Of a stretch of DNA of 60,000 nt, positions 1 to 26,889 are shown in pieces. The stretch is taken from contig OZ037767.1 in the NCBI GenBank assembly GCA_964035545.1, forward strand, positions 23,171,128 through 23,231,127, given 5' to 3'. The notes under the pieces were generated by a model. That model searched no databases. It had not been told where the DNA came from and was given only the letters and a program-made list of their open reading frames with translations. Both the position numbers and the translations under genes were made by a program. How positions within the stretch are numbered: the stretch's first letter is position 1; each line of letters starts with the position of its first letter. Source of the stretch: Bugula neritina. Its lineage: Eukaryota > Bryozoa > Gymnolaemata > Cheilostomatida > Bugulidae.

Positions 1-2536
1 ATTTAAGAAAATCTATAGTCTATAGTCAAGCAAAATAATAAGTTTTTAGATTATTCTAAAATCTGATGAGAAATTTTAGTAATAAAGTAATAAATGTTGA
101 TACAGAAATGAGTTTAATACCTGAACTGCATAGATTGTGCATTCAGTACAAAGTCATCATCTATATGCGTTGTACTTGTGCCCATCACTTTACCAGCATT
201 CTATAAACTTTTTTAAGTAAGCATTCAAGTGTGATTCTACAATTAAAAAGAGCAATCAAGTCATTGATTGCACACACAATTTTTGAGATAGGACTCATCA
301 TGATCATCATAATTATAATGATGATATAACTTATAATTACAACTACTATTACTATAAAAATTAGCTTCAGGTTTTAATTATCTTTTACTTCAAATTTATT
401 TTTATGATGATGATCATCAACATCTTTGACTCAGAATAGCTGTAGCTCATGACCATATGATTATCAGTAGGATAAGTCATAAGAAGTAGAATACAACGCT
501 GTAACTACTTCTATTGTGATTTTCATCAAACGTTTGCAACAAGTGAATATTTTTGTTTAACTATTTTTTAATTACAATCAAAAATGCATGCTATGCTAAA
601 TTATTAGATAGAAGTAAAGGTAGTAAAACTAAATTTTGATTCTAATACGTGCAATAATTATAAATTTCCATTTCATACAGCAAGAGTTTAGAGGTAACCA
701 TGCAACTATAACACTTTACGCGTGAACAGACGAGACCTCCTTATTGCGCGCATTTGCGCAAATAGCAGATTCAATACCTTCTGTAATTGGTTCACGTCTT
801 ACTAGATACCGTCACATTATTGGGTAGGGGGTCATTATATGCGTATATTTCCGCGGATCTGGCAAGTGCTTATTTGAAGAGCTCCATTTCACCATCTTCT
901 TAAGTGACGAAGGCGCCAAAACCCTTTTTAATCCCTCAAAGTTGCACCAATGCTTCTAAGCAGACTCATGCTAACTTAGGTTCTAGTTGTGTAAGGAAGT
1001 TTACAGTAATGTATAGTCATATGCACATAAACATTTAAGTCTTGCCCTTCAGCTTCAGTTTTACCCGAAGCACTAGCAGGGCCTGTTGCTTGATGATGAT
1101 GACCATCATGATCATGATCATAATGATGATAATAATGCATATCTCTTATAGTTATTCTTAGTCTTATGCCTATGCCCTATTCTAAATGCTTACTTTTAAG
1201 TTAATTACATCTGACTATTAACTGTAGTAATCAGTATACCTTCTAATCAACGATTCTGCCGAATCAAAATGGTTCAGTAATTGTAAAACTAAAAGTAAAT
1301 CATAAATGGATTTTTAGTATGGTGAATGTGATCATTATGATCATGATGATGCTATATTGTTACTATCAGTAATACTAATATTCTAGTTATTACTTTTATT
1401 TTTAGTTTTAGTTGATAAACCGAGACACTATCGGCTTCAGTATGAGTATCACATTCACTATCAGTATCAGCATTAGTATTACTAATATTATTATTATTAT
1501 TATTACTATTACTATGTATGTAACAGCAGCTTATTAACACTAATATTAATATTAAATCTAATGGTGTCAGTAGCTGTATAGTGTAAATGTAATCACCTAG
1601 TAATGAGTAATCATAAAAACTAGGAAATCAAAATGAAACTTGAACTCAATTATTACTAAGATATTGATACTCATACTGCTACTGATCGTCCGATACTGAT
1701 TGTGAGCAAATCTATCGTTAATATAATTATAGATATTATTTCATCTTATACTCATAGACTGTCACTGTAGTTATTGCTAATGTTATGCTTGGTTACTACT
1801 TAGCTACAGTTACTGTCGGTGCTACTTACTCTTTTCCAATGCAAACTAAGCTATTCTAAGAAAGATAGTTACTTCTTTGTCAGCTCAAGAATTCTCAACA
1901 AAATCTATTAGGTCTATTTTAATTTTAGTATCAAAAGGCTGAGGTGATGCACATTTAGTCTCGCTAAAACTGTCTTTATGACATTGATAATGGTAATCCT
2001 TTGTTAAATTTTATAGTTTAATAAATCAAATTACTTTGTGTGTTCAAAACTTTAATTTATGTTTTGCAAATGTAAGTTTCCAAATGTTTATAGCATGTAG
2101 ATGTTCACTACTTTACATGCCTCCAGCATTATTTGTTGATTTACTATTCTTATAGATAAAATATTGCTGTTTCCCAGTTTTACATTTTAAAGTAAATTTC
2201 CACATCCTTGTTCTTAGGTTTTCAACAATTGAAATAATAAATATCAAGATAATTATTAGGTATAAGTCAGGTATAGCAGTATAAGTTTGAAGTTACAGTT
2301 GATAATTGTGTGTCTCATCACTCATATATTATGTTAGAAATACCATGACCCACCTGTGCAAGTACGTTGAAAACCACTTTCTAAAATGTTCTATTGGTTG
2401 TCTAGGATTTACAACATCAATGTAAGTTAGCATCAAATACATATGGTTACATCACGGCCATGGTTACTATGGATTCTAAATTTAATTTAATGCACTTGCA
2501 GAGAATTTATCTACCAAATGTTTCTCTTGGGCTATT
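1..2536. other. Upstream region of the E2F gene: low-complexity DNA around a CpG-rich promoter candidate
   Basis: No coding exon is supported here. Roughly 280-430 and 1080-1850 are AT-rich, cryptically simple DNA built from permuted short words (GATCAT, ATTACTAAT, AGTATCAGTA). Between them, about 715-930 is CpG-rich and carries promoter-like elements, annotated separately. A CAG at 2499-2501 looks like a 3' splice site just ahead of the first coding ATG. This suggests a non-coding first exon near the CpG-rich stretch and a 5'UTR intron of about 1.5 kb. The donor of that intron was not identified. Confidence 0.5.
715..930 (+). promoter_or_regulatory. Candidate cell-cycle promoter: paired inverted CCAAT boxes, TTTGAA element, E2F site
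   Basis: Seen: a local CpG cluster in otherwise CpG-poor DNA. ATTGG (inverted CCAAT) lies at 786-790 and 819-823, 33 bp apart. TTTGAA lies at 873-878. GGCGCCAAA lies at 912-920 and on the other strand reads TTTGGCGCC, an exact match to the E2F consensus TTTSSCGC. Known: NF-Y sites spaced about 31-33 bp apart, with CHR (TTTGAA) and E2F/CDE elements, mark S/G2-M gene promoters, and E2F7/8 genes are themselves E2F targets. Inferred: this drives the E2F gene 1.6 kb downstream and allows autoregulation. No transcription start was located. Confidence 0.4.
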
Positions 2537-2544
2537 ATGGGTAG
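2518..2544 (+). promoter_or_regulatory. Short upstream ORF overlapping the E2F start codon
   Basis: ATG at 2518 opens an 8-codon frame ending at TAG 2542-2544. It is out of frame with the main ATG at 2537 and overlaps it. If the mature mRNA begins its coding exon near 2502, as the CAG at 2499-2501 suggests, scanning ribosomes would meet this ATG first, which could dampen translation. This is a sequence observation only. Confidence 0.35.
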
Positions 2545-5500
2545 ACGAGATAAAGGAAAAGACGATATAGAAAATATAGCACCATCGTATGGTAGAGCCA
2601 ATTCAGTGAAATCTAAAAATACAGTAAGCACTATGAAAACTCGGTCTAACAAATCTCAAACAAAAACCACAGTTGTGAAAAATGCAAGATTGGGTGCTCT
2701 AACAACCCAGGATCCAAGCTCACATGAGGCGCTGCCTTCCATAGAAGTGGAACTTTCTGGTAGCTCATCAACGTCTGCTAGATCTCCGTTGTTAGAGTCG
2801 TCCCGCAATGACCTAACGCCTGAGAAAATAGAGACAGAGACTGGTGATGCATTAGCTAGTCATATCGAATCAATTGAAGCAACTCCAACGACAAATTTAA
2901 AAATATTATGTGACGCAGTTGATCATGACGAATCGATATCAGAAACATCTGGTGGTGCCAAACTAAAAACCGATCCAGTCACTCCCACCTCTAATCTCAA
3001 AATGCTCATTAATGCTGCAAGTCCGGAAATAAGGAGCCTGGAGTTGTCTAAAAGTCGTTTGTTCACTGATGACGAAGAAGAATTGGAAGAAGATTTGGAA
3101 ACATCCACTCGGAAGGTCTCTAAAAGTTCAGCGGCAACAAGAAAGCAAAAATCTCTTGGAATTTTGTGTCGCAGGTATGAAGTTTGTATGCACAACTTCA
3201 CTAAATAAGTGTGATTGTTTTAGTTTTCATGAAGATATTTTGGTTTCAAGAATTCTCAACTGAATATACAATGTAAAATGTGGAGGTCAACAGCCATTAT
3301 GCACTTCTTAAACCTTTTTTCCAGTAGCCAAAGTTTTTTATTTCAATTCTTTTTGTCTTCATAATTTAAATTCCCTCATCTTGAATCAATTGTATCACAT
3401 TTCTCAATGCTAGCCGTATCTTTAGATTCATGGCACAGTTTGACGAGAGCCCTCCACAGACATCTCGTATTGAGGTTTGTCTTGATGAATTAGCCGCTCA
3501 TTTAGGTAAGTAGTTCCATCAGTACGTTAAATAATACTCTCTAAGTTGCCAGCTTACTGCTGCCTATTGACACAGTAGCCATGCCTGCTCTACTCTAGCA
3601 ACATTGGCTGTTGGTTGTCATGTAACCGCATGTCTGTTCATATCTCCTGCAGGCACTGAGCGTAGGCGCATCTACGATATTGTTAATGTTCTGGAAAGTG
3701 TGGAAATGATGAGTCGTCGAGCTAAAAATAGATACCTTTGGCATGGCAAGACAAATCTCAGCGCGACGCTGGTCAAGCTTAAGGTGCATTATCTTATGTT
3801 TAGAGTATTGTGGGATAGCTCGAATGACATTAACATAACATTGCAGTTGGCAAATAAAATACTGATGTAAGACTGTGAGTGTTGTTTGTAGCACTTTGCA
3901 GAAAGCGAGAAAGTTGCAAAGCAGTTGGAGTTGGTAAGAGAGTTAGAACTGGCTCGTCTCTATGGCAGGAAGTCCAATAACGGTTTTCTGCAGTCGGGTT
4001 CGGAGGCTGTAGTTGACCACCCTAAGTACAAAGAGTACATGGAGTTGTTTGGAGGTGAGGGCTATGCTCAGTCACTCTTACTCAGTTAGTTGGACCTTTG
4101 AGTCTGAGAATGAGATTCTTGCATGTGCCGGTATTTAGCTACTCTGTTTAAACATCACCTCATCATATATGCTGCCAACTCTGTAACCCTGGCAGCTTTA
4201 GGCGATCACTTTATAAACGTGTTATTTAGTCTGAGCGTGTGTAAGTTTTAAGTAAGGTTTCAACAACTGTGTTAAAATTGAATCAACAGAACTGAGCTTA
4301 TATGTGGTGGAGTTATAATTTGATTCAACATAGTCAGTATTTCAGATGCTTCATTTTTTATTTGTATTTTAAAGATACTTTATGTGTCAAGTTATTAAAT
4401 GTTTTCAATTTCCAAGAGATACATTAAATGAGCAGACCAACACTTAGTGCTGTCACCCCAGAGAACAGGTGCTTGTCCGTGTGATGTGATGGTGTGACAA
4501 TGAGCATTCAATGTATGGCACCTGCTAATAGATTATGCATGATGTCTACAATTTTCAGAGTCTTACAAGAAGGAGAGGTCATTGGGGGTGATGAGCCAAA
4601 AGTTTTTGATGCTTTTCTTGACTTCTAAAACGGTAAGATTGTATGTATGAAAATTTTGTGTGGAATAAACAAGTGCCTCGCACTCTGCATGCTCACATCT
4701 GTGCTCTTTGTTACAGAAGACAATAAATCTAGACATGGCCGCTAAGATTTTGCTTGGAGATCCGCTGGTAGAAACTAAACAGACAAACTCCCAGTTTAAA
4801 AGTGGGTGAATAGAAATGTTTATATGTTTTCAAGTGTTATGTGGTGTAGCCTGTCTACAACTTGTAGCATGTAATTGTAATATTGTAACATTATTCAGGG
4901 CCTGTTCTGTTGCTCAGTATTTGCACTAGAGTCACTCTGTCCTAACTAGTTCTTGTTGATTAATAACACTGATATAGAAAGTGTATGCTATGATACAGTT
5001 TGCATTCTCAGACTATGGTACACTAACTATGCCCTTCATACTGATTTATATTCTAAATTGAGTCTTGCGTTTCTGTTCATTATCACTTATCAGGTGTTGT
5101 CCTCTCTTTAGCAAAGATCCGTAGACTGTATGACATAGCTAATATACTGGCTAGCATAAACCTCATATGTAAAGTGCATGTGAATGAACTCCGAGGGAGG
5201 AAACCTGCTTTCTCATACATCGGCCCTGATGTAGAGAAGTTATCATCTCTTGATGGTGAGTTTTCTGGCTTTACAGCAGTAACTGCTAATAGCAGCATTT
5301 AATAGAATTACTGGTGAATTTTCGTATTACTAAAGCTTATCGTGTTAACTCTCGCTAGAGTATAAGTATCTGAAAGATGTGGAAGTCACCAGACCAGGGA
5401 GGACAACCCTGGATATGAAAATGGAAGAACTAAAGAAGAAGATGGAGGCTCACCTGGCAGCTGAACTAGCAGCTGACACCGTGAAGCAGGTGCCCCCAGT

Positions 5501-8500
5501 GACAGTTCAGGCACCTGATATGGAAGAGATCAAACAGAGCATGGCAAGTGGTAGCGGGGCTAGTCTGCTGCAGGCAGCTACTGGTAGGTTTACTGTTGTA
5601 TTAGCACAAATATAATATGTTGTTAGGTTTACTGTTGCACTGGTACAGACTGTTACTATTAATCTGTTTTCCGCTGTGTTATTATTACAAATTTGATAGA
5701 GAAACCGACTGCTGAAATAGTATAACTTAATTATTCCATGCTGTTCCAACTTAGTGTTAATTCATAGTACTTATGTCAACTCATGCCTACTCATCACTCA
5801 CTACTCTCTACTCACTGTACTCTACTCATCACTCACTACTCTCTACTCACTATACTTTACTCACCACTCTCTACTCACTACTCTCTACTCACTGTACTCT
5901 ACTCATCACTCACTACTCTCTACTCACTATACTTTACTCACCACTCTCTACTCACTACTCTCTACTCACTACTCTCTACTCACCACTCTCTACTCTCTAC
6001 TCACTACTCACCACTTTCTATTCACTACTCTCTACTCACTACTCTCTACTCACCACTCTCTACTCACTACTCTCTACTCACTACTCTCTACTCACTACTC
6101 TTTACTCACCACTCTCTACTCACTACTCTCTACTCACCACTCTCTACTCACTACTCACCACTCTCTACTCACTACTCACCACTCTCTACTCACCACTCTC
6201 TACTCACTACTCTCTACTCACCACTGAAAGCTAATATTGTTATACAGAACACGCTGCAGCTAAAAGAGACAGAGCGATCAAACCAAAGTCTAGTAAACAG
6301 CCCATCATGGTCATACAGGTAAATTGAGTTACCTGTCGCACTCTGGCTTATGAGTGCAATTATGTGATCAATAGCACCCACAACTTTCAATAAAGTGCAG
6401 TTGGCATTGTTTTCCCCAAATGTTCTGCCCTCGTTGGTTGTGCTCCTGTAATATTTCACTCCATACCGTGCTGCTGTTAACCTCAATTCTAGGAACGGCA
6501 CATAATTATCATTATTCTACTTTTTCTGCTGAATAAAAATTTCCTTTATGCTTTTGATTCTGTTTTTTGTTTCTGTTGAAGCAGTAGATTTCTTGAAAGT
6601 TCCATGGTCTGATATCTTACTTTTACAGGGTCTGCCTACCACCAGCGCAGCTGGTCCTTTAGTTGTGGATTTCAGTCAACATTCTATTGTTTCATCTTCG
6701 CACCAAGATCAGATGCCAGGGATATCACTCTTGCCCATAGTACAGACTGTAGAAGGTGTGTATATAACACTAGTATACACATAGTACAGACTGTAGAAGG
6801 TGTGTATATAACACTAGTATACACATAGTACAGACTGTAGAAGGTGTGCATATAACACTAGTATACACATAGTACAGACTGTAGAAGGTGTGTATATTAC
6901 ACTAGTATACCCATAGTACAGACTGTAGAAGGTGTGTATATAACACTAGTATACACATAGTACAGACTGTAGAAAGTATGTATATTACACTAGTATACAC
7001 ATAGTACAGACTGTATTGCAATTTATTCTTTAAGTATGCAGTCAGTTTACTCAATCTGTATGACAATGCATATAATGTTACGTAACATAAACACTCTTTA
7101 CTGCTGCAGGGAATAAAATTTACATGACAACTCAGCCCTTGCCCCAGTCCCCTGTACTTCACACAGCGGGTACCACCTCAACCCGCCGTATCCTTCCTCA
7201 ACTGGCTACCAGGCAAACTCTCACTCTATATACTCCTCCAGCCAAACCTGCTGCCAGTCTGGAACTTTCCACTCAACAGAAACGTACCTCCTCCCAGGTC
7301 TGTATACTCTCATACGTAGCATTTCACTGTCAGGTGTGCCTCTATAGTATAACTAATAGTCGGGTATATGTCTATAGTGTAACTAATAGTCAGGTATATC
7401 TCTATAGTATAACTAATAGTCAGGTATATCTCTATAGTGTAACTAATAGTCAGGTATATCTCTATAGTGTAACTAATAGTCAGGTGTATCTCTATAGTGT
7501 AACTAATAGTCAGGTATATCTCTATAGTGTAACTAATAGTCAGGTATATCTCTATAGTATAACTAATAGTCAGGTATATCTCTATAGTATAACTAATAGT
7601 CAGGTATATCTCTATAGTGTAACTAATAGTCAGGTATATCTCTATAGTGTAACTAATAGTCAGGTGTATCTCTATAGTGTAACTAATAGTCAGGTGTATC
7701 TCTATAGTGTAACTAATAGTCAGGTATATCTCTATAGTGTAACTAATAGTCAGGTATATCTCTATAGTGTAACTAATAGTCAGGTATATCTCTATAGTAT
7801 AACTAATAGTCAGGTATATCTCTATAGTGTAACTAATAGTCAGGTATATCTCTATAGTGTAACTAATAGTCGGGTATATGTCTATAGTGTAACTAATAGT
7901 CAGGTATATCTCTATAGTATAACTAATAGTCAGGTATATCTCTATAGTGTAACTAATAGTCAGGTATATCTCTATAGTGTAACTAATAGTCAGGTGTATC
8001 TCTATAGTGTAACTAATAGTCAGGTATATCTCTATAGTGTAACTAATAGTCAGGTATATCTCTATAGTATAACTAATAGTCAGGTATATCTCTATAGTAT
8101 AACTAATAGTCAGGTATATCTCTATAGTGTAACTAATAGTCAGGTATATCTCTATAGTGTAACTAATAGTCAGGTGTATCTCTATAGTGTAACTAATAGT
8201 CAGGTGTATCTCTATAGTGTAACTAATAGTCAGGTATATCTCTATAGTGTAACTAATAGTCAGGTATATCTCTATAGTGTAACTAATAGTCAGGTATATC
8301 TCTATAGTATAACTAATAGTCAGGTATATCTCTATAGTGTAACTAATAGTCAGGTATATCTCTATAGTGTAACTAATAGTCAGGTATATCTCTATAGTGT
8401 AACTAATAGTCAGGTATATCTCTATAGTGTAACTAATAGTCAGGTATATCTCTATAGTGTAACTAATAGTCAGGTATATCTCTATAGTATAACTAATAGT

Positions 8501-9986
8501 CAGGTATATCTCTATAGTATAACTAATAGTCAGGTATATCTCTATAGTATAACTAATAGTCAGGTATATCTCTATAGTGTTACTAATAGTCAGGTATATC
8601 TCTATAGTGTAACTAATAGTCAGGTATATGGCAGACCTTAACTGGGATCTGAATTTGTTTACATATTTGTGTGGGTCATCCAGAAAAATAATAAAACAAT
8701 TTTTAAGTAAAGTTATGTAATCTAAAGGGAGTGGGGCTTCTCTAAAGCTTGTCAACATTAGAGCTTTTACTTAACAAACACTTCTGGGTGAACAGCAACC
8801 TACAGCATGATCCTGTCTTCAGTACATATCCCAGTGCTATAGTCTATACTCTATACTGAAGGTTTCATTTTTCTGCCGTGTGTGCCTGTTTGGCAGCTGG
8901 TGTCCAGTGTGGGCAGGTGCCCTGCTGGAATTTCATAGTGAATCATCTCTCTCAGATTGGTGATACTCAAGAGCACGCTGCCTCTACATCAGTTGCTGCC
9001 ACCACGAGTAATGCTGTGACACAGACTGCTGACGGTACATTCAGTACCTTCTTCCTTACCAAAGCTGATAATGAGTATTTCCTAATACACAAGAAACCAA
9101 AGTTAGACGCAGATTGTCAGGCAGCAGGGGAACCCAGCACAACAGGTTAGCTTTGTATTCAATCAGACCAGACCAATGCATTATTTAGCTGTTAGGTGAT
9201 TAGGTAACCATTTGTTAGTGTGTACACGCACTCACGCACGAAAACTTATATATTAGTATATTCTCTCTGTTATGCAGTCTGCCAGACAGAGAAACCTCTT
9301 AACGAAGAGATGACAACCACAAATGAAAGCGTAACGCAGCAAGTCTTAGAGGTTAGTTGCTGTTGGTTTTCTATAGCTTGCGTCTCTGGTGAAAGTTGTC
9401 AGTGGAGCTGCTCACTCTGCTATGAGCTCTAACTGTAGCTTTAGTTGGCTGTAGTTCAGTTGTAGACAAAAACTTTTGTGTTGAATGTGCTCGCCTTTTT
9501 GAGGCCATTTTGTGCAGAACTGTAAAATTAGACTAGTCCGTGCTATAAAACTAGGCCTGTTTCAGAGTTGTGTGCTCTCTGTAGCGTGTAATGAAAAGCA
9601 GTGTGTTACAAGCAGTGTTAAGTAATAATACAACTCTAACCTTTTACTATCTTTACTATCTTATGCAGGTACATCACACGCCCATTTCCACTCAAGTCAC
9701 GCCCATTTCTACTCATGCCACGCCCATCTTCACTCACGCCACGCCCATCTCCTCCGAAGTGAGTCCAGTCCCAGTACCAATTGTATTCAGTACTCCGAGC
9801 AGTCAGCATGTTCTACACTCATCACTGGGCACTGATGCCATCACCGGAACCCCTATCACGTTTCTAGCTAGTCCTACAACTGCCGAAGTGGTTACCCCTG
9901 GCAGCATTCTGGTTAGTCCTGTATCCACCCCTGCCCAGAGCCAGGGCTCATCTGCTCAAGCTATCAGCACAGTGAAGCTGAAGTAA
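2537..9986 (+). CDS. E2F7/E2F8: Atypical E2F transcription factor with two DNA-binding domains (E2F7/E2F8 type), 14 coding exons
   Basis: Exons: 2537-3174, 3414-3505, 3653-3783, 3892-4054, 4559-4632, 4717-4801, 5112-5255, 5359-5583, 6248-6318, 6629-6755, 7110-7297, 8956-9145, 9278-9351, 9669-9986. All junctions keep phase and give 839 aa, close to vertebrate E2F7/8. DNA-binding domain 1 is at about residues 206-279 ([27 protein letters not shown]). Domain 2 is at about 342-435 ([36 protein letters not shown]). Each has an RRxYD contact motif. No dimerisation/marked-box or pocket-protein-binding region is apparent, as is typical of this family, which binds E2F sites as dimers without DP and represses S-phase genes. 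The N-terminus is Ser/Thr-rich. The C-terminal half is Gln/Ser/Thr/Pro-rich and ends with four 7-aa repeats (TPISTxx). The start is the first in-frame ATG after a likely 3' splice site. Introns 8, 10 and 11 are filled by minisatellites. Confidence 0.9.
5778..6230 (+). repeat. Pyrimidine-rich TACTC/CACTAC minisatellite in E2F intron 8
   Basis: About 450 bp of degenerate tandem units made of TACTC, TCTAC and CACTAC words, often with a 9- or 14-bp period. It ends just before the TATACAG 3' splice site of exon 9 (6248). Because the units lack stop codons in several frames, long false ORFs appear across it. As a CU-rich tract beside the acceptor it may act as an extended polypyrimidine tract. Confidence 0.9.
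6737..7014 (+). repeat. 44-bp minisatellite duplicating the 3' end of E2F exon 10 with its splice donor
   Basis: Copies start at 6737, 6781, 6825, 6869, 6913, 6957 and (partial) 7001. The first copy contains the last 19 coding bases of exon 10 and the GT at 6756. Later copies repeat the same exon end and donor, with a few substitutions; the sixth reads AAAGTATG at the junction. Choosing a later donor would add 44 nt per copy and soon meets an in-frame TAG. Confidence 0.92.
7330..8630 (+). repeat. 30-bp minisatellite (about 43 copies) at the start of E2F intron 11
   Basis: The array begins about 32 nt after the exon 11 donor (GT 7298) and runs about 1.3 kb. The unit is AACTAATAGT + CAGGTATATC + TCTATAGTGT, with G/A variants at fixed places. 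Each unit contains CAGGTATAT, a good match to a 5' splice site. Since 30 is a multiple of three, one frame per strand stays open through the whole array. The block 7351-7860 appears identical to 7861-8370 (17 units each). Exon 12 (8956) follows in phase with exon 11, so the array is best read as intronic. Confidence 0.95.
9675..9758 (+). repeat. Coding 21-bp tandem repeat in the last E2F exon
   Basis: Four in-frame 21-bp units encode [21 protein letters not shown] and TPISSEV. Each gives a Thr-Pro step that could be a proline-directed phosphorylation site. The units differ at several positions, so the array is not brand new. Confidence 0.85.
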
Positions 9987-11571
9987 CTGTACGCTATTGG
10001 GTGTAGGGAGTGACATTGTGCTGCTCTTGTGTGCTATACAGTATTATGCTGCATATATAATCTTTTGTATAGTAAAGTTGTCTTCTCTTGTATATAGATT
10101 ATGATATTTACATGAGGCTTGCTCACGTGCTGTAACTTTTAATTTAGTTATATGAAATTTATTATTCTCTTTTTCATAATATTAGCTTGGTCTTGATTTT
10201 AGTATTCTTGATTCTTTGTTAACGGAAATCTGAGCGTGATGGTTTTGGTTGTAGTTGCCTCCACCTGTTTGATTTGTGTGTTGCTTCTTGTCTGTTTGGA
10301 ATTCTATGTAAAAATTTGTGGTTTGTGAACTCACCTCTCTATTTGATGTTTCAACAACTTCCTTTTTATTTATGGCTCTGAAGTTTCTCCAGTTTCATTG
10401 TCATGTGTGACAAGTTTGTTACATTGGTAAGTTCATTACACCATGTCATAGAGCTCTCCTTTTATATAAAGCATGTCATGCTGCTGGTGTGTTGCTTTCA
10501 TTCTGCTAGTTTAGCTAACATAAGGATGTGAATGTTCAGGTGGTGTGTGGAATTATGCTATAATAATTGTTGACCAAGATAAATATCCTTTTTCTCTATT
10601 TCGATATTTTTCTAATATGTTTTCTTGGTTTTTTACCTGGTGAATTGATACACACTAAGTTGTATGCTCATGATTTCTAATACAATGATAACATTATCTT
10701 AGCTATTATAATTATTATGTAAATAAACTTTCTCTCATATTCTGAATTCTTATTGAAATAATGCTCAGTATCACAGGCTAACTTGTATTTTCGTATTTTC
10801 TTAACTTAGTGTGCAGTATTCCTCAGCTCCTGTTAATTCCAGCTGCATATCTTAGCAGATGCTCACTAATCTTGTATTATCAATTTCTGTAAAAGTTATT
10901 GGCTTTATAACATACTATAATAAACAGCAGGTAGGTTGAATACATTGCAGTTGTGAATTGTTTGCACTTAATTTATGCAGTATTACAATATTCATATATA
11001 TCTTAGCTATCAGCTACAGACTTAGGGTTGCGTGCTCAAACAACTTTTTATAATAGATTCTGGGCAAACATGTCTTGAATTAATTTGGGATTTCTGATCG
11101 TATGCTTATGACATTTCCAGTCGGTTCTGAAGTCTGCAGTATTATAAAACTAATAGTAACTATTGCTAACTTTCATTCGGTGCCATTCTTGGCTGCTGCA
11201 ACCCACTGAGCTGAATTAAAAGCTTTAAACTTGAACTTTTAAGTCTGTTCAGTGATTATGCTGGTGTTACATTAGCTAAGGATAGCACGTAATAAAAGTC
11301 AGAAATAATTACTATTTTATAAGTTGTCGACTTAAAGGGCGGCTTGAATGACTTTATACGACTTGTATTTGGGGTTACATTGTCCTAATAATTGCAAAAT
11401 AAATAATAGGCTTATGAAATCAGAGTTTCAAAGACAATCTTGAGAGAAATGCATCTTTCTTAAAAACTGGTTACTAAAGTACAAATAAAATAATACATGT
11501 AAGTATAGCAGACTGGGTTGATGCTATAAAAATGGGATGTTAGACATCTCAATATTATTATGCATTATCCG
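9987..11571. other. Convergent 3' intergenic region between E2F (+) and the proximal glutamate receptor (-)
   Basis: No further coding sequence is seen. On the plus strand, AATAAA at about 10722 is a plausible polyadenylation signal for the E2F mRNA, implying a 3'UTR of about 0.75 kb. On the minus strand the nearest clear AATAAA equivalent is TTTATT at about 10366-10371, roughly 1.2 kb past the receptor stop, so the two 3'UTRs may overlap. The rest is AT-rich and featureless. Confidence 0.5.

Positions 11572-26889
<15,318 letters not shown>

Noticed and set aside
5754-6322. Three overlapping Leu/Ser/Thr-rich ORFs
   Set aside because: They are products of the stop-poor TACTC repeat. Only 6248-6318, in one frame, is supported as an exon.
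7124-8641. 505-codon plus-strand ORF of a 10-residue repeat as a separate repeat protein gene
   Set aside because: Its start is inside E2F exon 11 and the rest is the 30-bp minisatellite. Exon 12 continues exon 11 in phase, so the repeat is better read as intron 11. Retention is kept only as a finding.
7310-8758. 482-codon minus-strand ORF across the same array
   Set aside because: A 30-bp unit without stops in that frame stays open automatically. There are no other coding features, and it is antisense to the E2F gene.
8878-8955. Coding extension upstream of E2F exon 12
   Set aside because: A CTCTCTCAG acceptor at 8955 gives the correct phase. The upstream part (MCACLAAG...) shows no similarity and would need another junction.
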